Source: Linyphia triangularis (lineage: Eukaryota; Arthropoda; Arachnida; Araneae; Linyphiidae). Taken from it: DNA of 64,000 nt. The stretch spans positions 54,791,959 to 54,855,958 of the forward strand of contig OZ021726.1 in the NCBI GenBank assembly GCA_963978545.1. Reading direction: 5' to 3'. Each line of letters begins with the position of its first letter. The stretch's first letter is position 1. The notes beneath the pieces were generated by a model. That model was not told the origin of the DNA. It was given only the letters and a program-made list of their open reading frames with translations, and ran no database searches. Shown in pieces: positions 1-13,824 of this stretch. The position numbers and the translations under genes were made by a program.

Positions 1-3000
1 CCTTTCAAATTGCACTTCAGAGTTTTCATTTAGTTAAAGTTCTTTTATTGAATTAAAAACATACAAGCAAAGTAAATGTATTTATAATGCAATTTTTCTT
101 TTAAAGTCTCTTACAAACTGAGACATAAAAAGTAGTGTAAACCTATGTCGAATGAGAATGTTGGGAAACTAGTTAACACCTGTGAATTCATTTAAGCTGC
201 CACGAAGTTAATTAGGAGTCAACACTAAATTAAGAAGTTTATTTTAGTTTTATTTAAGATTCTATACATTACAGCAAAAAATTTAAAAATGTGTTTGTCA
301 CTTAATTTTTTTTGTTGCTATTTTTCAAATTAAAGTGTTAATGAATTTTTACGGAAAATATAGGATTTTTTTCAGAAAGTAATGTAATCATTATACGATG
401 AAATTTGAAATCTAAATAAGTCAAGAATATAATATTTACTTAAAGTTTTTACTTTAAAATTAAAAAGATTTAAGGCGAGTCATAATTTTAGCAATTATGA
501 AGCATTTAAAAACAGATATTAATATTTAACTCTTAATATATTAGGTTTGCTAATTTATTCTTTGGTAGAATATTTTAGTTACAACATGGCAGACAGTAAA
601 TAGTACATGATATAACTATAAAGACAAAAAGGAAACATTACAATAAATAGTTACGATAGAAAAAAAATTTAATAATTAAACAGCTAAAATATTTCTGAAT
701 ACATATCTATAATCTCAAACAACTTTTAAGGAATAAAAAAAAATAAAGGAACACATTTAGTATCCAGGCAAAAAAAATTCCGCCTCGGCTATTTCACAAC
801 GTGTGCGAAATCCAATGTCATATCTTGTCATCTCCATTTAGAATTCTGATTTTTTTCCAAGTAAGATAATAAAATTTACTCCGGCTTTTTTGAGAGCAAT
901 GAAAGGGAATCCTAATTTATAATCCAGGGAGTAAAAAAAATCCCGAAATCAGAGAAGGAAGGGTATTTCTGGTTTCAGCAATAAAACGCCAGGAAGATTT
1001 TTATGGAGCCTCGGATATTTGATTTCTTCTCTGATTATTTTAGCCATCTGATTTCTTCCTCTTCGATTTCTACTTAATGCTTTCCTCAGAGATATATTTC
1101 AAAATAATCTTACATCGCATTTCCAAACAGGATTGTTTTCATTACTTCCTGGTATGAATTGTCAAAGCGAATTAGTGGAAGAGGTATAAAAGAACAAGTG
1201 ATGCTGTTAATTACCAATTAACATGCACTTACGTTATGGTAATCATGTGGCCATGCATATATATGTTAACTTGATTTCACTTAGAATTGGATCTTTAATA
1301 AAAGAATCCCTAACTCTGAAAGGATATAATTGCGAAACAGTGGGAGATAGAAATATGTAAAATATAGAGGATAAAGAGATGCGGAATTTAAATACATACG
1401 TTTTCAAAACTTATTAATGGAAGAAAATAGGATGAAGACTGCATATTATTTAACAATGAAGCTCATTTCCATTTGTTCGCATTTGTCAATAACAAAAACT
1501 AGCGAGTATGGGGCACTGAAACTCATGCGTGTGACTTTCAAAATTACTGCAAAATTGACCAATTGGCTGGTATTGTTCAATTAAGAGATCATACCTCACT
1601 TTTTCATTAAAAAGCAGTTAATAAAAAAAACAATGTAGTAAACATTGTTCATATATTGAACATATATTCATATTTTGCCGCAGTTTTTTACCGCAATATT
1701 GTAACTAATTTTACAATAACCGATGTATATAAAATACCATACCTTTCAATCTAACATGCTACTTGACTCTTCCTTCTGTTTGTTAATGTTTCTCAATTAT
1801 GTTACATCAAAGTTAGAGAGTCCGTTCTAAAAGACGCTGTATTTTATGCGATTTTTAAACCAACATTCATATTTATTTCATGACAATAAACATACAAAAT
1901 CACGTCAGACATACAATAAATGATTTCTAAACATGGTGCTAACTCTATTTTGACAAATATTCTTTTAACAACAATAACAAAGAGCCCAATTTGGCGCAAG
2001 GTAAGTAAACATACTTAACAACTCTGGATTCATTTCAAGCATTCCAAACTCTATTCATACCTTCATACGAATCATTTCCCAAAACAAACACCAAAATTCA
2101 CAGACAACGCTAGACATATATGTCAAAACACATACACATCCAGGAATCATCACGGAAATGATATCTTTGCCAGGAGAAATGTTGACTCCAAAATCGAAAC
2201 TTCGAAGAGAAAAATAATATATTTTCTCTTTTCTCTCACTCCCCCCCCCCCCACCCCCTATCTCTGTGTCAAACTCCAGGAATATGGCAACGGCAAATTA
2301 AGTTTGCTCTGCGAAGTGTGACGACTATCGGTGAAGGGGGATAGGGGGCGTAGTTCGTCAGTGAATGTACTGTTTGCCGGTGCATGGGAAATCGAATTCA
2401 GCACGAATTCAAAAGCAAGCCCTATATAGATTGGAATTTCCCTCTAGATTGAAAACGAGAAATAAGAAAAAATTAGAGTTTATTCTTTTCTGAGAGTGTT
2501 AAATCAGAATGCGTTTCACATTTTGTAAGAAGGTAAAATTAACTTGAAGTTTATATAATTGAATTGATGAGGTTAGATAAATCGTTAGTATATTTTTGCA
2601 CCATAGACCTAATGAAACTTCTTATCGCACACGAAGAAGGCTATATGAAAGAATTTCTGACATCAAAGTAAGATTAAATTTCATTTTAATGCTGATTCAA
2701 TTTCAATTCAAATTTTGAATGCAAAAATAAAATTATAATGGCAGTGTCTTGGTTTCGTATCAAAAAGGAGCCGTTATGGAAAAAAGGAGTGGGGGGAGGG
2801 GGAGGAACGCGTAACGTCTTTCTATCAGGAGAATATCACTGACCATAAAGTCTGGTTTATGACTTTTTCTATAGAAATAAAGCTCGTCGTTTTAGAATAG
2901 GGGTGTGTATGCAGGCAATTGGCGTCCATAGTCTATAAAGAATAGTATTTCTTTTGCAATCCCCCGTAGAGAATGGAGATAACCTAGTTTACACTGCAAC

Positions 3001-5377
3001 GAACAGAGTTATCCACGCTGGTGGAGACTATTTTTGTGAGAGACAGACAATACCTAATTTTTATTTACTAACAGTAAAACACTTAACTATATTATACCTT
3101 CAACTTTGTAAATAATCTTCTATTATTGTGCCACTATCTAATAATATACTATATTATTAGGTATGGCTTCAAATTTCATAGATTTTGAAATCGTAATTTA
3201 ACAGGCATTTTAATTTAAGATTAATTATATTAAGAGACAGGAAGGTACTAAAAATTACCCTTTACCAATATTTTAAAGTTATCTTCTATCTGTATTTTGA
3301 GAAAAGTTTCTAATAATTTTTCATTGAATGTTTATGTTAATGATGTACGCAAATTACTTGTTATGTTGGGTCAAGTATGGTATAACGAACTACAAATTAG
3401 TCAGAATACAGTTACAGATGTAGTTAAGACATATCTCTAAAAAACTATATTTTATATTTATTTTTTTTCCTTTTTCTTTTATGTAATGCATTAAGTGAAT
3501 ATTTTGAGCCATAAGAAATAATTTTCTTCTCTAATAAGGATTAATAACTGACGTAAATACTAATTATCTCAAGTAATCCTCTTCATAATTAATATATGTT
3601 TGATAATTCCCTTTTTGAATATATATTTCAAAATTTATAGCTGCGTTAAGGAAGCATTCCTGATAAATACGTTTAATTTTTACTTTCGAATACATTTTTT
3701 TGTTTATATTTTTCAAATATTCTTATAAATTATAAATCTTGCTCGGGATTTAACAAATACTAAAATTAGTGTATTATTATAATTTCTGAAATACAGTATT
3801 CTTGATATCTTTGACAAATTAAAGATAGAAAAAAACATGAGAAACGCTAGCAAAAAAATCTTCTCAATCGGCACATTTCAATCAAACAGTTACTTGTACA
3901 ACTCTTGTTGAGAAACGCAAACATTTCAAATTTTTCTTCGCATTCTATACTTTAAGGAGAAACATGCAACTTCTTAAACCAGAACTGAACAGCTGCATTA
4001 TAACTCTTCTGCAGGTTGTGTTTCCCAAAATCCGCAACAAATCTAAAACCTACATTTTATTAAAGAAAATTTACGATATTTAATCTGCTATACGCGTATT
4101 CTTCAGTTAACTACGATAAATAATTTTGTTTCTAAGCTATTAATCACATTACTGTACAAATGCTTCTTTCAAAATTTCTGTCGCAGTTACGATATTCTTG
4201 ACAGCTATTAAAACAAGAAAATATACGAATGTCAGGAAACCCAATTTCGGTAAACAAAATTATAAATAAATAAAACTCTCATGTCGGGAAAAATGTACGA
4301 TGTAAGTGCAAAACAAAATTAAAACGAAATAAACGCACAAACTCTGAAAGTGCACTTTAAATTATTTTACGACTTATAGTTAAACCGGTAGAGTTTTTCT
4401 CTGTGTAGATATAAAAGTAGAATTAAAAAAAGTCATAACTTTAAATTAATTTTTTCGAGACGTTAGAAGTTTATATATTTTTGAGGAGAGGTTTTCTTTG
4501 AGCTGTGTTTTCGAAAGTAAGGAAATTTGACGCCAATGATAATAACCCCATTTGTGCTAGAAAGAGAAAATTTTAAGGAACTTTCTTCGCGCCACTTACA
4601 TTGCAGGAACATAAATTAAGTCTAAAGTGGTTGTTCACGAAAAGTGGAGAGTTTCTCTGTGAAACTGTCTATAGAAAATTCTACAATGTTTTTATGCTAA
4701 GTAATTTATAATAAATTATAGTACTAGTGAATCATATATTTTTAAATTGTCTCATATTCATAATTCAGCTGGCTTGAGAGTATAATCTAATATATAAGAA
4801 ATACATTAATTCGAAATTTAACTGAAAACAATTCATTAGGAGAACCTTAACATATCTATTAATTCATTAAAAGAGATTAATGCTTAGAATAAGAATACAC
4901 GTCCAGGTACTTTAAATTGCTTATATTTAAAGAATTTAAAATTAGAACAATTTTGTACAAGTGCATAGTCAGTGCATTTGAGATTCTTAGAAGAATTACT
5001 TTTTTAGAGGTTCATCGTAGTTAGATATTATATTCTGTCACTGAAAGATCTTAGAGTTACAATGAAACTTGATTTGGATAGCAGAATTCACAGTTCATGT
5101 ACCTCACCGGTCTGGTGATAAATTGAATCCCATACATTCATCGCACAGCATCTAATGATATTTTTTTACCATTTAAATTCTAAGTATCAACAAGTAATAC
5201 GACGGAAGAAATCGTTGCGGGAACGTGTCAACGCATTCTTTACATAAAGTCTCTATTGGAACTGCAACCGCTGAATTAGAGCTGAAGTAAAGAGAAGGTC
5301 TTATTCTTATATATATTCTGCTCATGGGGTTTTCTGACTTTTAATTCGATTTCTGCTAGTTATAGCGTTTGTCATCA
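1..5377. other. AT-rich non-coding DNA, no gene recognised
   Basis: I see no coding frame, RNA gene or repeat array here. Visible features are a C12 run at 2241-2252 in a pyrimidine-rich stretch, a G-rich patch near 2787-2805, and a slightly less AT-rich patch at about 770-1080. That patch could be a conserved non-coding element or an old repeat. It cannot be classed from one sequence. Confidence 0.6.
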
Positions 5378-5769
5378 GCCCCCACTCAAGTAGCACCGCA
5401 ACACTGGTTAATGACAGAAACAAGGGCCCTGAAAGTATTGGCCAATGCTGCCCAAAACTCGATCATCGTTCCAAAATAAACGATGTTTTATATATATACA
5501 TCGTATATATAACACATATACATACACATATATATAAACATAAACATGCCAAAAACATCACAAAGTATATTTTTCATTTTTCAGCCCTTCATTCTTTCTT
5601 ATAAAAAATATTTCAAGTTTAAAACTGTGCATCGACATTTCAAAACTGCCTCATAAATGGGCAAGATTGACCAAGATCCGAAACAAACACCGGTTTACAA
5701 CGGTCCACATAGGGATTAGCCAATGTAGAGCGATATTAGCCAGTGTTGTTGTGCTACTGAGGCGGCAGG
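5378..5769. mobile_element. Diverged MITE with imperfect terminal inverted repeats
   Basis: The left end (about 5378-5415) and the reverse complement of the right end (about 5730-5769) share an imperfect inverted repeat of about 30 bp. Its core reads AGTAGCAC..CAACACTGG on the left and GTAGCACAACAACACTGG on the right. A second inner pair built around ATTGGCCAAT / ATTGGCTAAT continues the symmetry. There is no transposase frame, so this is a non-autonomous element. A TA/CA-rich microsatellite (about 5490-5545) sits inside it. The superfamily cannot be assigned and no clean target duplication is visible. Confidence 0.5.
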
Positions 5770-8700
5770 TTTACTCTGTTACCCATCTGTTTTAAGCTTT
5801 TAAAGCATGGATTTCGATTTTATTTCCGATTTTAAAGGCATTTGGTATAGGCAGCTTTTGTGTGTAAAAAAATTATGGCAAAAAAAATTATTTATTTTGC
5901 AAAAGATATTTTTTTTTAACTTTTGAAAGTGGTTACCTTGTGAAACCACAATTCAAGTAACAGTAAACGCTGTATCATTGGCATACCTAATCAAATTTTT
6001 CTGCATTAAAAAATTGTACTTTCTTTCAAGTCAAACAAATTCGAAAAATTACTTATTATTTATGATATTTTAAGTGGTTTCGTTGTAAAACAAGTCTTCT
6101 CACAGAAATAAATAGTTAAATGGTTTCTATGTGGAACCACTATGCTTTAAAGATTTACATTTTAGTATGTTTTTAAATGTTAATTAAAGAAGTTACGTGT
6201 TCATCTATTTCTCATCCTTTCACCAATATTAGGGACCAAAATGACCCATAGTGTATTAGAACACCCTTCATATAGAGCCCCCTTCAAATAGAGTACAAAA
6301 TAACTATTTTAATTTCGGTTTACAAACCAATAACACAATATGCAACTCGATTTGCAAAACAAATAACATCAGCACAATTTGTAAACTATATAATCCAGAA
6401 GCAGTGGTCTTAGCTTTTGAATTGTTATATCCTTAATTAATTTTGTTTTCATATATAGGGTATAAAAGAGATCATCATATAAAAACACAGTCTAGGAACA
6501 ATGTTCAAGAAAATTTTTTTGCTTTAATTTAAGTTTCTTTCATATTATACACAACTTTCTCAAGATATGTAACAGTATAGGAAGAAAAACAGTTTATGTG
6601 TTAATTATATAGTTAGCTGGAATTATCATTGTTTTTGATAAATTCTTGTGATTTGCGGTGTAATCATATATTTATGTTAGCTAAATTAACTCAAAACCGA
6701 AAACTTAATTAGAAAAGTTGGGAAGATATCCGGTGAATAATTTACTAAATTATCCAATTAAGGTGTTTTGTTTTAAGCAAATTAAACCTTTATTATAAAT
6801 GTCAGATAAAGTTAAAATGCTGATTACAATTACTTTCAGGCAAAGAATTCGTAATTTGCCTTACGATAGAATTTTATGTTATTTTATTAAGTTTTACGAT
6901 TGTGAAAGTAATTATTCTTCATCAAAAAAAAAGTTATTTTATTCAGAAATTAAACTTGAAAAAAACCGATTTTACGTAAACGATAATATTCTGTCCCAAT
7001 TGAGATTTAGAATTTCTACATTATAAGAAATGTAAATTCTACCTTATGATTCAATTTTATGATTTTTCTTTTATCTGTAATTATCTTATAATATGTAGAA
7101 AGTAAGGTTATCATCCAAATCTTTTATAGTCAATGAAACTTGAAAATCATAAATTGAGATTTCCTTTCCTGTAATTTCGTAACAGCAAAAAATATATATA
7201 TACGTTAACGGACAAAAAAAATTAAATTTTAAAGTTTATTTTTATTTTACAGAAATATTATTAGAATTAATAAATTACTATTATTAAAAATCAAAGCAAT
7301 TTTTTATTTCAAACAAACTTACATAAGTAAAAAAAGTTTTATGAGTTAGATTTCACATTGATGTAAGCTTAAAAAAAAGGCTCGGTCTGTTTATGTGTCT
7401 ACATAAAATCAATGTTTTTCGATTAAAAACTAGAAAATTATGTTATTTAGTATTTTCTAAATATCATCAAATTTGATATATTTGTGCGGGAATTTCCATT
7501 CCTACTTGTACCTAATGTCAATCTAGCTATATTTCATGGAAGTTTACTTTTATAGCTAATATCTACTTTTACAGAGTTTACAAAAACATTTTAAATATTT
7601 TACCATTTGTCAACCACTTATTTATAAAATCAATGTTTGCTTGACCCTTAAATAGAACTTATTAATCAATTTTCGAACTGACCCCACAACTTTTTCACTA
7701 AGAAATTAAAGTAGAATTTGAAATTCATACACAAACCCGAATAAAATTTGTATACAAATTTCAATTTCAGTGTGATAGTCTATTTTTGTTGTACAACTAT
7801 TGTGCAATTTTAACAAACTTCAATTAATTGATAGTTGTATTGTAACTATTTTATCAATTACATAAATATTACAGATAAAACAAACTTGTTCATATCACTA
7901 AAGATCAGTACAAAAAAATATAAATCTGATTAATTGCTTTAACATGAATATTCTACAAATGAATAACGTTAAGCCTATCCCTATTTAAAAGTAAACAATT
8001 TTATGCTTATTCACCTTTGTTTGTTTGTAAAGAATATACCCCATTGCAATAACTCAGTACATACATAACCAAATAACAAGATACTTTCTAAAAGAAAACA
8101 GACTCATATCCATCCTTAAACATCTGTATCAATTCGACTTCATTTCTCAAATACTTCGAAATTTATTCCTTACTTCGAACAAACGAAAAAAGAAGAACGA
8201 AGAAAAAAATCGTCACTGAAAAAAACTTCAACTTCTTCTGTATGTCAGAAATGGTTAGATTCTTCCAAAGCAAAAAAAAATAAATAAATGTTTTGGAATT
8301 GGGAGGGAGGGTGCGATCTTTTTCAGACTCCCCCCCCCCCCACACTCCCCTCCTCCAGAATCAATACTCTCGAACGAACGCACCTCTTCCCTAAAGATAG
8401 GGGATGAATCACCGAATGGAATTCGTTTCCCTTTTCGAACGAATTTCTCGAACGAAAACTGTTCCTGAATTCAGGAAGCGAAGCCGCTGCCCAGTGGTAC
8501 GCATTTATTTTAACAAGCGTTTTTCTCTCTCTTCTTCGGTTCCAATAAAAACTTGATTCAAAGTGAAATGTGGGAGAAGAGGAAAAAATAAATTTCCAGA
8601 TTTGGCGAAATGTTAGATGATTTTTTTTTTTAAATATTTTTTTGTCTGAACTTTGTCAGAAGCTCACCCAATAAGGGAAAATTTAGTTTCGCAGCTGTTT

Positions 8701-9727
8701 CTCTTTCGGTACAAAAGTTTTATTTATTATAAATAGAATCAATAGTTAATTTAATTTTTTAATTAATTCGGATTTAATTTGAGTTAGGCTTCAATTTTAG
8801 ATACTTAATACTATAAATTAATTTAAATAATTTAGAATACGAAGCAATTACAATTTTTTTTATCAAAAGCATGAATGATAAATATATACCATGTTATATA
8901 AAATACGACGAACTACTTTAAAAATAATTTAATAAAATACTTAAAGTTTATTTGCACCTAACCCTCTAGATTTTAAACATTACTGTACTTTCTACCATGT
9001 ATGAACAATTTCGTAAATACGCTGGTTTGTATTAGTTGAAATGCATTGGTTGTATTGGTATTGGTTGGTGTACGCCATTTTCTTCAACACCCACAAGTAT
9101 GCTAAATCTATTAAATAACGTTTAGGTTGAAAATTGCTTTATATCTATATCTTTATCTTCATATTTTTAGAGTTAACCATACTTTTTTATATATATATAT
9201 ATATTAAACGTTATTAATATATATATAATCCAAAGCTACATTAAACTCTTGCTACATGATCTGGCATTTACCATCATCCACTACCGCAATGTACCACTTA
9301 GTTAATCAACATAATATAGAGGCATAATTTTAAAAAAATTTAAAAAGGAGCATATAGTTAGCTTTGATAAATAGCGAAAGTTGGTACCTGAGACCAAACT
9401 TATTTAACAGTAAGAACTTAATTGTAAATGTGTTCATTAAAACGTGCAATTATGATACCACCAAGTTGGATTGGTCAAGATACTTATAGAAAAAATTCGG
9501 TTCAATATTGTTCACTAGATCAATTCATAATCGCTGTCTCTTTTCCCGATTGCACTAAGAAAAACAGCGGAATGAAATTGTATAACAAATAATCTTGATA
9601 AAAATGATAAAAAACCTGGTTCAATAGATTCCAAAGGTACAGCCATGTCCCTCGTTACAAATTTCCCATCTGTCACATATTAAACAGTGTGACAATTAGT
9701 GATGAGTAAGTGACTAAGTAAGAGCTT
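5770..9727. other. AT-rich non-coding DNA, no gene recognised
   Basis: Nothing coding is supported. The short frame at 6799-7026 (+, 75 codons) is lysine/isoleucine/tyrosine-rich, as expected of random AT-rich DNA. Minor structures are a C run near 8330-8342 and a TA-rich dyad at about 9187-9228 around an ACG centre, which could extrude as a cruciform. No repeat family was recognised. Confidence 0.6.
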
Positions 9728-9740
9728 TCAAGGTGTTTCT

Positions 9741-9772
<32 letters not shown>

Positions 9773-10143
9773 AATACAAAGCAGGTTAGACGGCAGAAAT
9801 AAATAGATTTTGTAATGTAAAGAGTATGCGCAAAAGGTGCGTTGAAGTGTTAAAGAGCATGTTTAGATCATAGCTGAAAGCAGTCCACTCCATTTCTTTC
9901 ATCCCATCACTGTCAAAAAGGTAAACGCATACCTATCAATTAAATGTATTTTAGCTACGATTCTTGCCATAAGTTTTTAACACACCCCCTTGCACAGCGC
10001 ACCTCCACATGGCGCAGAACTCTCGTTTTCTTGCTACTTAAGATTCTCCATTTACACACACACATTCCATCACAAAATGTACTTTTTTAGTCTCCTTTAC
10101 CAACCTTTAAATTTTAGCCAAATATTTCTGAAACACCCTGTAT
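9728..10143. mobile_element. Possible small TIR element containing an A26 run
   Basis: The left motif CAAGGTGTTTCT (from 9729) matches the reverse complement of the right motif, ACAGGGTGTTTCAGAAA (ending near 10143). Termini with AGGGTGTTTC are common in arthropod mariner-like non-autonomous elements. The interior has no transposase frame. An A26 run (9741-9766) immediately follows the left terminus. The 60-codon open frame at 9990-10172 overlaps the right end and is not supported as a gene. The short match makes this tentative. Confidence 0.35.
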
Positions 10144-12509
10144 TTGTATACATTAAAAATACTATTTTTTAAATTTGAAGGAAGAATTCTCATATGGCAA
10201 GTCTAACAGCAAATATTAGCAATATAAATTATGTACAGGTACAAGTTTTTTCTGAATAAAATAAGTACCCCAAAATATTTATTACCTAAGTGCCATCACC
10301 GTACTTAACAATACTCAAAACATTAATACAACAATTTTTAATATTGAGTTTGACATTTACACTTAACATAGAATATAAAAACCACTAGCTAAATTTTCTA
10401 ACTATATGGTTAATACTTATCCACATCAAACAACTTGGGATTAATTATTTAAATATAAAAAATCTTTATTTGATGTAATTATACCATCAAAAACCAAACT
10501 TATCTCATGAATAAAAGAAAATATTGTTAACTTCATTATTATGCTAACGAACTATCTCAATCCTTGGTAGAATATTACAATTACATGATTGAAATCTAAA
10601 TAATTTAACCAAAATCCAATTTAACAATAGCAGCAAACAAATAGTGAATTTTAATTGCAAAAAAATGGGGAAATGCAAATTCAAACTAATTCTTCATTCC
10701 CTCAATTAAACCCATACAGAAAAATTCACTAGGGAAATCCCACACGCAATTACGTACAGAAAAAAAAATCCTTTTCGTGGAAATAGTGAAATTCAATAAT
10801 TAAAAGAAAAAATTAATACCATTCCCTACAGAAATGAAATGTAAATTAAATTTCACAAATGTTGATTACGCTAATTTTCATTTTATACTACTCAAAAAGT
10901 GTCTCTCAAACCTAGCAACGGCTACATATAACTTTTTGTAAGTGAGCAGCACAGTTATAATGAAGTTTTATTTTCATAAATAAATAAAATGTTTTATAAT
11001 TTCATTTTGTATCAGCATTTATAAATGAATACTTTTAAAATACTTAAAACTCTTTCATTTGGGTATAAAAAAACATATTTATATCCATTCTATCTAATAA
11101 TCATATTGAATATATCCGTTTTAACTGGATTATGATATTTATTTCCCTTCACAAAGTGCAAAACTTTTTTCGCCTTTGTACTACTTACATTGAATACAGC
11201 AATTTTTGTTTGGAATATTTTCTTTAATTTCACATAGATTGTGCTAAAATCTTTAAATTTGTTAGAGTGTGATAAGACGAACCATTAATCAATTATCAAG
11301 TTCATTCAATTTCTAAGCATTTGGTGCGATTGGCGAATATTTTCTTGGTCTTGATTTTTCTCTTTATAGTAACCTTTCCTTAAAACTAACTCAAGAAAAA
11401 CTAAAATGACAATTAGTTCATATAGGCACTTTATAATTGATCTAACATAATATTGTTGGATATCCATGTTTCTATCCTTATTGGAACATTTTCTATACTA
11501 ATTGTTTACTTGTTTATCTATCTGTCTGTCTGAGTGATAGTCTGTAGAAAGTAACTTCCAATATCCGGAGAACTGTAACATTTTGAACATTTGTAGTTTT
11601 CATAAGCTAATTTTTCTAACTATAAGCAGAATGTTAAAATTTTAATTAGTTTTTTTTTTTTTTCTATTTAAATTTGAACATTTAAGCAATGTTAAAATTG
11701 ATAGCAAAACCCACCGGATGGCAGCGCTACAATCTTGGCTATTGTTTTTTATTCCTATCTTAGGTATTTTGTTCATTTTTTATCCTTATTGAATTTTAAG
11801 TTTAGAGTGATTCCGTTTTTATGACTGGTATTGTGTTTTTTCCCTTCTTATCTTGATTGTTTTATTTGTTTTCAATTCTCATTGTTGTTGATTTTTGCGT
11901 TTTTGCGATTTCGTTTTTGCGATTTTCTTTCTAATTTAATTGTAGGAAAAACTGTATTAACAGGGAAGCGGTAAAAAAAAAATCACAAAGGTGGAAAATG
12001 TGTTAACGGGGATTTGTATAATCGTTAACTTTTTAGTGAGCTGATCTAGTCTGGGCTTGTGTTGAACCTTTTAGTGAGAAAAGCGAACCTAAACATACGA
12101 AATGATGAAATTTTTTGAAAGTGTAAATAGTCTGTGCTTGGTTAGAAATTAACCTTTTCGCAAATGAAACTAACCTGATTCACAAAGGGCCAAATGCTGG
12201 AATCTCTACACAGAGACGGGTTTCCGCAACGCAAGACCACGCAACTAGTTTCTAATAATTCAGAAGTCATAATGTATTTCAAATATTTTTTCACGAAACT
12301 TGCTTCGGCGTTTTCATCAGTATTTCTGACACATAGAAACACAGTAACAACGTTATGGAATTCAGTATCGGTTAGAAATTTCTATGTTTTAAGAATGTTA
12401 ATAATGGAATGGCGTGAATCATGTAGAATGAAACCGAACCCACTTTAAAAAAAATTCCAAAATAGGCTTTCGAAAAAGAATTTTGGAAAAAAAATAACGT
12501 ATTTACATT
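10144..12509. other. AT-rich non-coding DNA, no gene recognised
   Basis: No gene is supported. Around 11890-11935 a short TTTTGCGATTT-type motif is repeated. At about 12045-12180 two diverged copies of a segment of about 80 bp follow each other, marked by TAGTCTGGGCTTG and TAGTCTGTGCTTGG. The open frames at 12142-12342 (-) and 12194-12448 (+) overlap on opposite strands, match no family I know, and do not look like a gene. Confidence 0.5.
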
Positions 12510-12675
12510 ATTTCTTTATTCTGAAACAAGGATATACAAAACTAATTATTTCTGAAACAAGGACAAACAAAGCCAGTAATTTATGGAAGAAGGACAACTA
12601 AAGTTAATAATTTCTGAAACAAGGATAAGAATAGACAATAATTTCTGAAACAAGGGCAAATAAAGCCAATAATTT
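12510..12675. repeat. 31-bp minisatellite, about five units
   Basis: The phrase CTGAAACAAGG, or a close variant, recurs at about 12520, 12551, 12582 (degenerate), 12613 and 12643, so the period is 30-31 bp. The unit reads roughly AATAATTTCTGAAACAAGG and then an A-rich tail. The third unit is the most decayed. A T23 run (12783-12805) lies about 100 bp downstream. The open frame at 12546-12752 (-) is this repeat read in one frame. Confidence 0.8.
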
Positions 12676-13824
12676 AAAAAAATAATACACAAACACAAAA
12701 TATGATCATCCTTTGCAAAATAATTTATAACATTCTTAATAAACTTGAACACAGCATAAACTTTGATTTTGATTCTATTGAATTTTTTTTTTTTTTTTTT
12801 TTTTTAAATATTCCTACCAACAATGTACAATTTTGTCGCATTAGTTCTTGTTTTAAGGCATAAATTTCTAAAAATAATTTTTTTATCAGATTTATATAAT
12901 TCCAAATGAGAATCTTTCGTATTTATTTTCCCTTGAGGAAATTAAATGAGATGACATTTTTGCAACATTTCTTACTTTTAATGGGACCGTACCTTTAGCA
13001 GAATATCTTTAATGAGTGTTTTGGGTTTTAATGTCCCTGTTTAGAATTCAAAAACAATTCTTAATCTTTCTTTATAAACAGGAGCAACAAATAATTAACG
13101 AAAACCCTAGAAATAGTCTCTACTATATATTTAAAATATTCATACTCGTATAATGTGAAATCTATAAGTGGGGCAAAACTTTGAGGATATATTACTTAAA
13201 ATAATTATTTATATTATAAGCTTTCATCGTGCATCTACTTCGCCAAAGTAAGTTCTTACTTCGCTGAAAGTAATAATTGTAAGATAGATTATAAGTCTTC
13301 AATCATGAGAAAATGTTGCATTCAAAGGAATATTTTAATTTAAATATACTTAGTACATAATATTTTAGATCTTCATTATATATGTTCAAAAATAATAAAT
13401 ATCTTTTATTATGCAATTATCATAAAAAATTGTATTTTTGGTTTATTTTATTTCTTCGAATTAAGCATAGAGTTCTGCATTGTAATGCCTCCACATATAC
13501 ATTTTGGAACGGTTTCGATCATGATGAATAACACAGGTCTACAAGATTTTATAACTGATTTTAGCTATATTTTGGGTGCTAAATCTAAATATGAAATCAG
13601 TTTTTTTTCTATCAGCTCTACTTTTTTTAGATCAGTGCTTCTTTAACTCGTTGTTTCTACACGAAATGTGCAATTCCAACTTCATTTTGTTAAGTCCTAA
13701 ATCACATTTACAAGGGTTGGCTATTATTTCTGTTTAGTATATATAACTGGAATCAATTGAAACAACTGTAGCAAGTGTACTTATCCTAATTTAATCTCTT
13801 GTACGACTCCCGGTCCTTCATTCT
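12676..13824. other. AT-rich non-coding DNA upstream of the 13.8 kb pseudogene
   Basis: This stretch holds a T23 run (12783-12805) and otherwise unremarkable AT-rich sequence. The last few hundred bases may be a decayed 5' part of the adjacent repetitive ORF pseudogene, but no recognisable protein segment could be read there. Confidence 0.5.

Noticed and set aside
2241..2252. C-run with flanking G-rich sequence as a G-quadruplex or i-motif promoter
   Set aside because: There is one homopolymer run without the spaced runs such structures need, and no gene nearby.
9184..9230. TA-rich dyad as a terminator or MITE
   Set aside because: Simple TA repeats form dyads by composition alone, and no other element feature is present.
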